Source: Bacteroidota bacterium (GTDB lineage: Bacteria > Bacteroidota > Bacteroidia > Bacteroidales > VadinHA17). Taken from it: a DNA stretch of 7,609 nucleotides. The stretch is from NCBI GenBank assembly GCA_030611395.1, contig JAUWPX010000059.1:1-7609 (forward strand). The letters are read 5' to 3'. This document shows positions 1-6,199 of the stretch, in pieces. The stretch's first letter is position 1; the number at the start of each line of letters is the position of its first letter. A program made the position numbers and the translations under genes. Under the pieces are notes generated by a model, which did no database searches, had not been told where the DNA came from, and saw nothing but the letters and a program-made list of their open reading frames with translations.

Positions 1-160
1 TATGTCGCCAAACTTTAAGTGATATTTGATTTTCATCGTACTGTGCCTTTCCAATAGAAAGAGCTTTTACATCTGTATGATTTGCATACAAAGCATCAAT
101 TTTGTCATAATCATTAACAGAAATAATCGGTTGGTGAGATAAATGTTTCGGTGATTCCAT
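1..160 (-). CDS. N-terminal part of an unrecognised soluble protein, cut by the left edge
   Basis: An open frame starts at ATG 160..158 and runs off the left edge after 53 codons. It begins MESPKHLSHQPIISVNDYDK, continues with a stretch containing IDALYANHTDVKALSIGKAQ, and ends with ISLKVWRH. The mix of charged and hydrophobic residues looks like a real protein, with no signal peptide or membrane segment. The opening reminds me of a small conserved family of unknown function (possibly DUF6530, from memory and unverified). The start is preceded by A/T-rich DNA without a Shine-Dalgarno sequence, like the operon genes to the right. The stop of the startless open frame at 166-309 lies only 5 bases upstream of this ATG. 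I cannot assign a function. Confidence 0.7.
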   Translation of the reverse strand, partial: MESPKHLSHQPIISVNDYDKIDALYANHTDVKALSIGKAQYDENQISLKVWRH

Positions 161-165
161 ATTTT

Positions 166-309
166 TTAATTTAATTGTTCATTTTTTATTGGTCGCTGTC
201 GTTTCTTAGGGTGACGGCTAACTTGTTTATAATGGGAATAAACTTCACCTAAATACTCCGATATTTCAGGATAAAGAGGAAGTTTGTTCCATTTTATTAC
301 AAATATAAA
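166..309 (-). pseudogene. Protein-like open frame with no canonical start codon, possible gene remnant
   Basis: Between an in-frame TGA (310-312) and a TAA (166-168) lie 47 sense codons whose translation looks like real protein. It includes WNKLPLYPEISEYLGEVYSH followed by a basic tail containing RHPKKRQRPIKNEQLN. No ATG, GTG, TTG or CTG occurs in the frame. The best-placed initiator would be the ATA at 297-295, just before KWNKLPLYPE, so an ATG-to-ATA change is one possible origin. Others are a truncated C-terminal remnant or chance. The only nearby ATG (292-290) is in another frame and reaches a stop after 8 codons. The frame ends 5 bases before the left-edge gene, as if the two had once formed an operon. 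I do not recognise the family. Confidence 0.3.
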
Positions 310-331
310 TCAAAAATCCATGTCCTCCCAA
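300..331 (-). promoter_or_regulatory. Candidate Bacteroidetes sigma-ABfr-type promoter facing the left-edge gene
   Basis: On the minus strand TATATTTG (307..300) matches the Bacteroides -7 consensus TAnnTTTG exactly. TTGG (331..328), one mismatch from the -33 TTTG, lies 20 bases upstream, which suits the known spacing. Transcription would begin near position 293 and run about 130 bases before the left-edge ATG at 160. An exact eight-base degenerate box is not rare in AT-rich DNA, so this is only a candidate. Its place between the small membrane gene and the left-edge gene is sensible. Confidence 0.3.
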
Positions 332-335
332 GGAC
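322..335. other. Short GC hairpin, 5-bp stem with 4-base loop
   Basis: GTCCT (322-326) and AGGAC (331-335) form a perfect 5-bp inverted repeat around CCCA. Read on the minus strand it is followed after a few bases by TTTTT, so it could be a weak terminator for the genes ending at 455. It also overlaps the -33 element of the candidate promoter and could be an operator half. The stem is short and the T-run is not adjacent, so neither role is firm. Confidence 0.3.
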
Positions 336-454
336 TATTTATGCATAAAAATACTTATTCAGTTTACATGTGTGTTCACCCCGTTGGATTCTTTCAGGTA
401 ATTCCTTATTCTGTTTTTAAGGCAGATCTTACCATTTCCTGATTTTAAATAATA

Positions 455-637
455 TCACATTCCTAAATGTTTAAATGCTTCATAGACGAGAAATGCCGGC
501 CAAACAATAGCTTTTAAGATTCCTAATACACCCATCCAGAAGCCAGTGGCATGGGAAATAAAATAAACTGCAGCTCCAATAAGCCCCAAACCATAAATTG
601 CACTTGAAGGGGCACTACATTGAATTTCTTGTTTCAT
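455..637 (-). CDS. Small two-helix membrane protein of unknown function, 60 residues
   Basis: The 60-residue product is mostly hydrophobic. Two likely membrane helices lie at about residues 14-31 and 34-53, joined by a very short turn around GFWMG. The N-terminus (MKQEIQCSAPSS) is short and polar with a cysteine at position 7. The C-terminus is short and weakly basic (EAFKHLGM). This pattern resembles small conserved uncharacterised inner-membrane proteins seen across Gram-negative bacteria, which I cannot name. A perfect AAAGGAG Shine-Dalgarno sequence 8 bases before the ATG supports the start and makes the gene convincing despite its size. It lies 47 bases downstream of the 51-codon frame at 685-840 and may be read from the sugar operon or have its own transcript. 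Nothing ties it functionally to sugar uptake. Confidence 0.75.
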   Translation of the reverse strand: MKQEIQCSAPSSAIYGLGLIGAAVYFISHATGFWMGVLGILKAIVWPAFLVYEAFKHLGM

Positions 638-645
638 GATCTTTT

Positions 646-652
646 CTCCTTT
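646..652 (-). promoter_or_regulatory. Strong Shine-Dalgarno sequence of the small membrane protein gene
   Basis: The minus strand reads AAAGGAG at 652..646, with an 8-base spacer before the ATG at 637. This is a near-consensus ribosome binding site. The other genes in the window have only A-rich leaders or at most a weak GGA-like element, so it stands out. It fixes the start of the 60-residue gene. Confidence 0.75.
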
Positions 653-684
653 ATTTAATATTTGATTAGTAAAAATGTATTTTT

Positions 685-840
685 TTAGAGTTTTTCAATT
701 TCATATTTTGGAATGCAATCGACAAAATCCTTACTATCATTAAATAATTTATCTTTCCCGAATAGTTCATCAATTGACATGACATCATAAAACAACTTTC
801 CATACAGTTCTTCGCATGGAAAAGTTTTTATTTCAATCAT
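685..840 (-). CDS. Possible 51-residue protein, start overlapping the GH65 stop codon
   Basis: ATG 840..838 overlaps the TGA stop of the GH65 gene (837-839) as ATGA, a classic arrangement for translational coupling. An in-frame TAA lies three codons upstream, so the frame cannot extend further. The product begins MIEIKTFPCEELYGKLFYDV, is acidic and soluble, has cysteines at residues 9 and 42, and ends KYEIEKL before TAA (685-687). Its alternating hydrophobic and charged residues look protein-like, but 51 codons can stay open by chance in AT-rich DNA. I do not recognise a family. It could be a small operon member, a remnant of a longer gene, or spurious. Confidence 0.45.
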   Translation of the reverse strand: MIEIKTFPCEELYGKLFYDVMSIDELFGKDKLFNDSKDFVDCIPKYEIEKL

Positions 841-3167
841 AGTTGTTTAATTACTATGTCTGAATTTGAGTTTACCTGGTAATTCTTGCCACAATGGCTA
901 AATGAAACAGGTTCGGTTCCTTTGTTAATGATGTGCAGAATATCATGTTTTACTATTACTTCGAGCAAATTGCTTTTCCAATAAAGAGGATAGATAATCT
1001 GAGAAATTTCCTTCGGTAGTTTTGGTTCAATTCTCAATTTTCCACCAACCATACGTAACCCTCCAAAGCCACAGACAATGATTTGCCACACCCCGCCCAG
1101 GGATGCACCATGTATTCCATGATCGGAAGATTTCATATTCATTCCCAAATCAATAGTTGCTGCCTGCCGGTACAAACTGTAAGATAATTCACGATTGCCC
1201 AGATCATTTGCCAGGATTGAGTGTATTGAAAAGCTTAATGATGAATCGTGTAATGTCCTGGCTTCGTAGTAATTAAAATTAGCCTGCTTTACTTCAGGAC
1301 TAAATTTATTTTCAAGCAGATACATCAGCATTACAACAGATGCTTGTTTTGTAACCTGCATCTTGCCTACCTGACTCAAACTATAATCCAGAAATATAGA
1401 TCCTACATGCTCCTGGTTTTTATATTTGGTCAGATCAATATCCGTCAGAGTTAAATAAGTATCATCTTGCGGGATGATCCTGTTTTCATTTGGATGAGGG
1501 AGGTAAATGAGGGGAAGTTTTTCTTCCAATTCTATGATTTCACTTTCGAGATTCAATATAGGATCAAGCCTGGAAAAAATCTCAAACTTTCCGTCTTTCA
1601 ATAAATGATAATAATGAATTGCATTTTCGATGCACCAATAGGCGGTATAATTCGTAAACGCATCGTTATTTACGTGCTCTTTGTATTCATCAGGGCCAAT
1701 AACTTCATTGATATAATACTGTTTTTTGTCGTTATTCCACTGTAAACGGCTGCCCCAGAAAATCCCGGTATCCAACAGGATCTCATACCCGTATTTGTCC
1801 ATAAAATCTTCATCGCCGGTTACCTGGTAATATTGCCAGATAGCAAAAGAAATATCCGAAGTGATATGCTGTTCAATAAATCCACTCCAGATTTTGGTAG
1901 ATTCACCTGTTATGATATCAGCTGCACCCCAAACCGGAGTTACTTCGCCATCATCAGCCCATGCCGATTCCCATGGAAACATTGCTCCTTTATACCCGTT
2001 TTCAATGGCTTTTTTACGTGCTCCATTAATAGTATTGAAGCGGTATTCCAATAAACTTCGTGCAATTTGAGGCTGTGTGAATGTAAAAAAGGGTAATATA
2101 AATAATTCAGTATCCCAGAAAGAATGTCCTTTGTAACCTTCTCCTGAAAGACCTTTAGCACCGATTCCCATCCGGTTGTCGTTCGCTGGCGTCATTATTA
2201 ACAAATGATATTGTGCAAACCTTATTGCCAGCTGATTAAAATCGTCGTTACTTTCAACTTTAATGTCAATCGCGTTCCATTTTTCAGCCCACACTTTTGC
2301 CGAAAGATGTTGCAGCGCGTTGTATCCCGAATCGCTCGTAGATTTAAGTTGTTCAATCGAATACTCTTTCAATGACTTCAACGATAATGATTCAAACTTT
2401 TTGTCGCGGGTAGTGTATATATTAGATATTTTTTCAAGTTTAATGGTTTGATTTACCTCCACATCTGTATTATAAATCATAAAGACTTTTCGCCTGTCCA
2501 TTTCAAAACGGGAGGTTGCTTCAGCACCATCCAAAGAAACTGAGTGAGCAGTATTGTGTATAAAAGTGATTCCGGATTGCGTAGTTTGTTGCAGCATCTG
2601 CACATATTTTTTGTCGAAAATCCGCTTCTCTCCTTCGTGAAAATGCTGCGCACCGCTGTTGCTCATTTGCCCGTTGATACCGCTATCAAACTGTATTTTT
2701 GCTGATTGATTCAATGCCTTGATTTTAACTTCAGCAGCCATCAAATGCAAATTATCAAACGAAATAAATCGTTTAAAGGAAAACTGAAATGCTTTTCCTT
2801 CCTCGTTTTTCCAGGTAAATTCCCGGGTTACTTCGCCGGTTTTCAGGTTGAGTGTCCGATGATAATCTGAAAATGAGCCTTTGTCTAAACTAAACAATTT
2901 GCCATCAATCCGGATATCTATATTTAAAACATCGGCTGCGTTCGGTAGTTCTGTAACATCGTATTCGTCAAACTTATTAAATGTACCGGATACAAATGTG
3001 TTGCGCACCTGGTTTATGTACCTTTCCTCCGTGGCCGTGCGCATTCCCATATAGCCATTACCCTGGCAAAAAATGGTTTCACATTTCCCCTGAAACCGTG
3101 TATCAAAATCATTTTCTGTAACAAGCCAATTCTTTAAGGCTCCCGTGCCTTTATTATATAACATCAT
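837..3167 (-). CDS. Glycoside hydrolase family 65 disaccharide phosphorylase (trehalose/kojibiose-type subgroup)
   Basis: GH65 phosphorylases split an alpha-glucosyl disaccharide with phosphate, with inversion, into beta-glucose 1-phosphate and the acceptor sugar. At 776 residues the protein has the usual full length: an N-terminal beta-sandwich (about 10-270), a linker helix, an (alpha/alpha)6 barrel (about 310-690) and a short C-terminal beta domain. Visible motifs are GEGYKGHSFWDTE (343-354), the catalytic acid E494 in IGPDEYKEHVNND, the K607-Q608 pair, and the probable phosphate-binding elements around H640-S645 (HDSSLS) and H686 (DHGIHGASLGG). The segment PWESAWADDGEVTPVWG (398-414) followed by IWSGFIEQHITSDISFAIWQ resembles trehalose, kojibiose and nigerose phosphorylases, not maltose phosphorylase; the exact substrate is open. 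There is no signal peptide, so it acts in the cytoplasm. It lies 31 bp behind the ATPase gene, last of the sugar genes. The start is M1 or M2 (two adjacent ATGs), with a weak GGA element upstream. Confidence 0.93.
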   Translation of the reverse strand: MMLYNKGTGALKNWLVTENDFDTRFQGKCETIFCQGNGYMGMRTATEERYINQVRNTFVSGTFNKFDEYDVTELPNAADVLNIDIRIDGKLFSLDKGSFSDYHRTLNLKTGEVTREFTWKNEEGKAFQFSFKRFISFDNLHLMAAEVKIKALNQSAKIQFDSGINGQMSNSGAQHFHEGEKRIFDKKYVQMLQQTTQSGITFIHNTAHSVSLDGAEATSRFEMDRRKVFMIYNTDVEVNQTIKLEKISNIYTTRDKKFESLSLKSLKEYSIEQLKSTSDSGYNALQHLSAKVWAEKWNAIDIKVESNDDFNQLAIRFAQYHLLIMTPANDNRMGIGAKGLSGEGYKGHSFWDTELFILPFFTFTQPQIARSLLEYRFNTINGARKKAIENGYKGAMFPWESAWADDGEVTPVWGAADIITGESTKIWSGFIEQHITSDISFAIWQYYQVTGDEDFMDKYGYEILLDTGIFWGSRLQWNNDKKQYYINEVIGPDEYKEHVNNDAFTNYTAYWCIENAIHYYHLLKDGKFEIFSRLDPILNLESEIIELEEKLPLIYLPHPNENRIIPQDDTYLTLTDIDLTKYKNQEHVGSIFLDYSLSQVGKMQVTKQASVVMLMYLLENKFSPEVKQANFNYYEARTLHDSSLSFSIHSILANDLGNRELSYSLYRQAATIDLGMNMKSSDHGIHGASLGGVWQIIVCGFGGLRMVGGKLRIEPKLPKEISQIIYPLYWKSNLLEVIVKHDILHIINKGTEPVSFSHCGKNYQVNSNSDIVIKQL

Positions 3168-3198
3168 ATTTTATCCAATTTTGGTTTTTAGCTTATTA

Positions 3199-4305
3199 CT
3201 ACAAAATACTTTCTTCTGTTTCAACATCAAAGAAATGAAGCCTTTCCAAATCTATTCCTACTGTAAGTTTTTCTCCGGGGATATGTGCATTTGAAGAACT
3301 GCTTCTGTAGGAATAAATGGTATCCATTCCGTTTAATCTGAAATGGTTATACGATTCGCTTCCAACATTTTCAACTACCAGTATTTCTATCTCCACATCT
3401 GTTGATAAGCGTCTTTCTTTTTCCAACCCTTTGTCATATACATATTCCGGGCGGAAACCCATGTCTACCCTTTTACCCAAATATCTTTCCATAGAAACCT
3501 GCAATGGCGGGGGTATAGAAAATTTCATCCCCTGGGCTACAAAATAGAGTCCTTCTTCTTTTACAATTTCACCTGACACAAAGTTCATTGCCGGGCTTCC
3601 TATAAAACCTGCCACAAACTTATTTTTAGGATGCCTGAATAAATTTATCGGGGAGTCTGTTTGGTGTACCACTCCATCTTTCAGAATCACAATTTTATCA
3701 CCCATCGCCATAGCTTCTATCTGATCGTGTGTTACATATACCATGGTGTTTTTTAATTTGCGGTGCAAAGTTTTTATTTCGGTTCGCATTTGAACACGCA
3801 ATTTGGCATCAAGGTTCGATAATGGTTCATCAAACAAAAACACATCGGGTTTCCGCACTATTGCTCGTCCTATGGCTACCCGTTGGCGTTGTCCACCCGA
3901 CATTTCTTTAGGTAAACGGTCAAGGTATTCTGTTAATCCCAGAGTTTCTGCAGCATCCGTAACCCTCTGATAGATTTCGGCTTTTAGCATTTTTTTCAAC
4001 TTTAATCCAAAAGCCATATTATCATATACAGTCATGTGCGGGTACAAGGCGTAATTCTGAAATACCATTGCAATATTTCTATCTTTCGGATGAACAGAAT
4101 TCATAAGTTTCTCATTAAAAAACAGGTCCCCTCCCGAAATATCTTCCAGGCCTGCAATCATTCGCAAAAGTGTTGATTTCCCACATCCCGATGGCCCTAC
4201 CAATACCACGAATTCTCCTTCCTGTATTGAAACATCAATTCCTTTAATTGCATAATGATTGTTGGGATAAGTTTTCTGCAAATTTTTTATTTCGATGGTT
4301 GCCAT
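3199..4305 (-). CDS. Sugar ABC importer ATP-binding protein, MalK/UgpC/MsmK type
   Basis: This is the cytoplasmic ATPase that powers the importer formed by the two permeases encoded just upstream. All nucleotide-binding motifs are intact: Walker A GPSGCGKST (37-45), Q-loop Q83 in VFQNYALYPHMTV, signature MSGGQRQRVAIGRA (135-148), Walker B VFLFDEP (155-161), D-loop SNLD and H-loop H193 in VTHDQ. The region after about residue 235 (GSPAMNF onward) is the TOBE/OB-fold regulatory domain of the MalK family, containing FRPEY near 284-288. The 368-residue length is typical. The signature begins MSGGQ where LSGGQ is usual, a common and harmless variant. The start is supported by the conserved N-terminus (MATIEIKNLQKTYPN). 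An ATPase encoded beside its permeases suggests a dedicated motor, unlike systems that share one unlinked ATPase. Confidence 0.95.
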   Translation of the reverse strand: MATIEIKNLQKTYPNNHYAIKGIDVSIQEGEFVVLVGPSGCGKSTLLRMIAGLEDISGGDLFFNEKLMNSVHPKDRNIAMVFQNYALYPHMTVYDNMAFGLKLKKMLKAEIYQRVTDAAETLGLTEYLDRLPKEMSGGQRQRVAIGRAIVRKPDVFLFDEPLSNLDAKLRVQMRTEIKTLHRKLKNTMVYVTHDQIEAMAMGDKIVILKDGVVHQTDSPINLFRHPKNKFVAGFIGSPAMNFVSGEIVKEEGLYFVAQGMKFSIPPPLQVSMERYLGKRVDMGFRPEYVYDKGLEKERRLSTDVEIEILVVENVGSESYNHFRLNGMDTIYSYRSSSSNAHIPGEKLTVGIDLERLHFFDVETEESIL

Positions 4306-4359
4306 TGGTTCTTTTTATTTTGAAATGAGTACTTATTTCTTATTGTTCGTGCCTCTGAA

Positions 4360-5184
4360 TTATTCTTTGCCACCTGTTGAAGCAACTCCCTGTATAAAAT
4401 ATCTTTGAAAAATGATAAATATGATTAAAGTAGGAATAGAAACCAGGATGGTTCCTGCCATAATTGCCGGCCAATCGGTAAGTAATTCATAGCGTAATGA
4501 CGCCATCCCGACAGGCAACGTAAACATTTCACTGGTATTGGTGGCTATTAACGGCCACATAAACTCATTCCATGTTCCCTGAAATGTGTATATAGCTACG
4601 GCTGCCAGAGCCGGTTTTGAGTTTGGGATAAATACTTTCCAGAACATTTGAAAATAGTTGCAACCATCAATCAAGGCAGCTTGCACCAGATCTTTGGGCA
4701 TAGTTTCAAAGAATTGCTTCATCAGGAAGATATTGACAACAGATATCATTCCTGGTAAAATGAGACCCGGATAAGAGTTGATCATTCTAAATTCATTAAT
4801 GATCAAAAATTTTGGGATAATCAGGATAATACCCGGAATCATCAGGCTCGCCAGCATGGCTCCGAAAATGAGATTTTTGCCCCTGAATTCCAGTTTTGCA
4901 AATGTAAATCCTGCCAGGGCCGAAAAGAAAACATTGGTAACAGTCTGGCAAGCAGTAATTACGACACTGTTAAACAGCCAGGTTGCAAACGGAAGATCTT
5001 TCCAGATGTAAATATAATTCCTGAGTGTCCAGCCTGAGTTTACTATCTGGCCAGGTTGATTAATCAGGTTTTTATTGTCAGAAAAAGAAACAATTACGGA
5101 GAAGATAAATGGTCCCAGATAAACCATTGCCCCCAAACTTAGTATTGTAAATAAAAGAATTTTCTGAATTTTAATTGCTCGCAT
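4360..5184 (-). CDS. Sugar ABC importer permease, MalG/UgpE/AraQ type
   Basis: One of two inner-membrane subunits forming the sugar channel. About six membrane helices are visible, near residues 9-33, 66-93, 104-126, 137-156, 190-208 and 239-261. The cytoplasmic EAA coupling loop that docks on the ATPase is at about 168-187, reading QAALIDGCNYFQMFWKVFIP, with the conserved glycine at 174. TFQGTWNEFMWPL (200-212) and the end QRYFIQGVASTGGKE are typical of the MalG branch. The 274-residue length is normal for the family. The gene follows the MalF-type gene by 67 bp and precedes the ATPase gene by 54 bp. The start has an A-rich leader (AAGATAAAAA) in place of a Shine-Dalgarno sequence. Confidence 0.94.
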   Translation of the reverse strand: MRAIKIQKILLFTILSLGAMVYLGPFIFSVIVSFSDNKNLINQPGQIVNSGWTLRNYIYIWKDLPFATWLFNSVVITACQTVTNVFFSALAGFTFAKLEFRGKNLIFGAMLASLMIPGIILIIPKFLIINEFRMINSYPGLILPGMISVVNIFLMKQFFETMPKDLVQAALIDGCNYFQMFWKVFIPNSKPALAAVAIYTFQGTWNEFMWPLIATNTSEMFTLPVGMASLRYELLTDWPAIMAGTILVSIPTLIIFIIFQRYFIQGVASTGGKE

Positions 5185-5251
5185 TTTTTATCTTAATTTG
5201 AAACAACTGGAACTCTGATCTTAACGTGGGTGTCCATGATTTTATATTTTT

Positions 5252-6163
5252 CTAATATGGATTTGGCGGAAAATATTTTTTTTGAATAACAGTAACTATC
5301 ATTATAATTCCTGCCAGCACAATAGCAGTTGCGGCGCCATATCCCAATCTGAAATATCTAAATGCGTTCTGATACACATAATATGCCATCGTTGTAGTGG
5401 CATTATTCGGGCCACCGTCGCTCATTACAAACACCTGGTCGAATACCTGGAAGCAACCTATCAGACTCATTACCACCACAAAATAAGTAACCGGCCGCAC
5501 CATTGGCACAGTTATATGCCAGAATTGTTGCCTCCGCGATGCACCTTCAAGTTTAGCTGCTTCATATAATGAATTGGGAATATTTTGTAATCCGGCTAGG
5601 AAAGAAACCATAAAGTATCCGGAGGTAGTCCAGATATTAAGCATCATAATGGAAATTAGGGCTGTATGGGGATTAGTAAGCCAGTCGTTAGCTGCAAAAC
5701 CAAAATTTCCCAGGATAGAATTGAGTAACCCCTCCTTGGAATATATGGCTACAAAAATGATAGAAGTAACTACCGACGAAGTAACCGCCGGTATGTAAAA
5801 AGCAGTACGAAAAAAAACTCTTCCGCGAATTTTCTGATTCATAACAAAGGCCAGAAACAATGCCAGCATGGTTTGTATCGGAACTACGCCAATGGTGTAC
5901 AAAACAGTATTAAGCATTGCTTTGTAGAAAATTTTATCGCCAAAAATTTCGATGTAATTGTTTACACCCAAAAAATTTTGCTGCGATGCCATTAATTCCC
6001 AGTTGAAAAAACTAATGCCCAAAGAAAATAAAATAGGGATAAATACAAATATAGCAAGTAACATCAATGGGAAAAACAGAAAAGTGAATGCCCAGAATTG
6101 TTGTTCTTTTTTAGTACTGCTATTTCTTTTCATTTTGATCTTTAATCCGTAGCCTGATACCAT
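5252..6163 (-). CDS. Sugar ABC importer permease, MalF/UgpA/AraP type
   Basis: The partner of the MalG-type permease in the importer channel. It has six likely membrane helices, starting near residues 25, 84, 120, 167, 224 and 274. The EAA loop is EAAKLEGASRRQQFWHITVP (201-220) with conserved G207. The segment FDQVFVMSDGGPNNATTTMA (241-260) is a strong hallmark of the MalF/UgpA branch, and the 303-residue length is typical. The start is uncertain: the first ATG gives MVSGYGLKIKMKRN, but the internal ATG at 6133..6131 (M11) gives a short basic N-terminus (MKRNSSTKKEQQ) before helix 1, which is at least as typical. Neither has a clear Shine-Dalgarno sequence. It lies 36 bp behind the binding-protein gene. 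Confidence 0.94.
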   Translation of the reverse strand: MVSGYGLKIKMKRNSSTKKEQQFWAFTFLFFPLMLLAIFVFIPILFSLGISFFNWELMASQQNFLGVNNYIEIFGDKIFYKAMLNTVLYTIGVVPIQTMLALFLAFVMNQKIRGRVFFRTAFYIPAVTSSVVTSIIFVAIYSKEGLLNSILGNFGFAANDWLTNPHTALISIMMLNIWTTSGYFMVSFLAGLQNIPNSLYEAAKLEGASRRQQFWHITVPMVRPVTYFVVVMSLIGCFQVFDQVFVMSDGGPNNATTTMAYYVYQNAFRYFRLGYGAATAIVLAGIIMIVTVIQKKYFPPNPY

Positions 6164-6199
6164 CTTTTTTAAAACAGAACGAGTAACAATTTTATTAAT

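Larger units (their letters stand above)
161..454. other. Stretch without a complete gene between the left-edge gene and the small membrane protein
   Basis: This roughly 290-base stretch contains the startless open frame (166-309), a short GC hairpin (322-335) and a candidate Bacteroidetes-type promoter (300-331). I see no tRNA-like or rRNA-like structure, long repeat or insertion-sequence end. No strong terminator with a long stem and T-run follows the small membrane protein gene. On the minus strand, 31 codons stay open after that gene's stop (454 down to 362) in the same frame; I regard this as chance or residue of a longer ancestral gene. Confidence 0.5.

Noticed and set aside
359..454. 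Thirty-one open codons directly after the stop of the 60-residue membrane protein, in the same frame (stop-codon read-through candidate)
   Set aside because: The protein already looks complete with a natural C-terminus, there is no read-through signal I recognise, and 31 codons can stay open by chance.
1833..2161. Open frames on both strands inside the GH65 gene (for example 1833-2054 and 1861-2070 plus, 1940-2161 minus)
   Set aside because: They lie wholly inside a gene with intact catalytic motifs and their translations show no recognisable domain; they are shadows of the real frame.
837..3167. Maltose phosphorylase as the specific name for the GH65 enzyme
   Set aside because: The 398-440 region looks like the trehalose/kojibiose subgroup rather than classical maltose phosphorylases, and no motif settles the substrate, so only the family-level name is given.
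3317..3911. Plus-strand open frames inside the ATPase gene
   Set aside because: They are antisense to conserved ABC motifs and have no protein-like features of their own.
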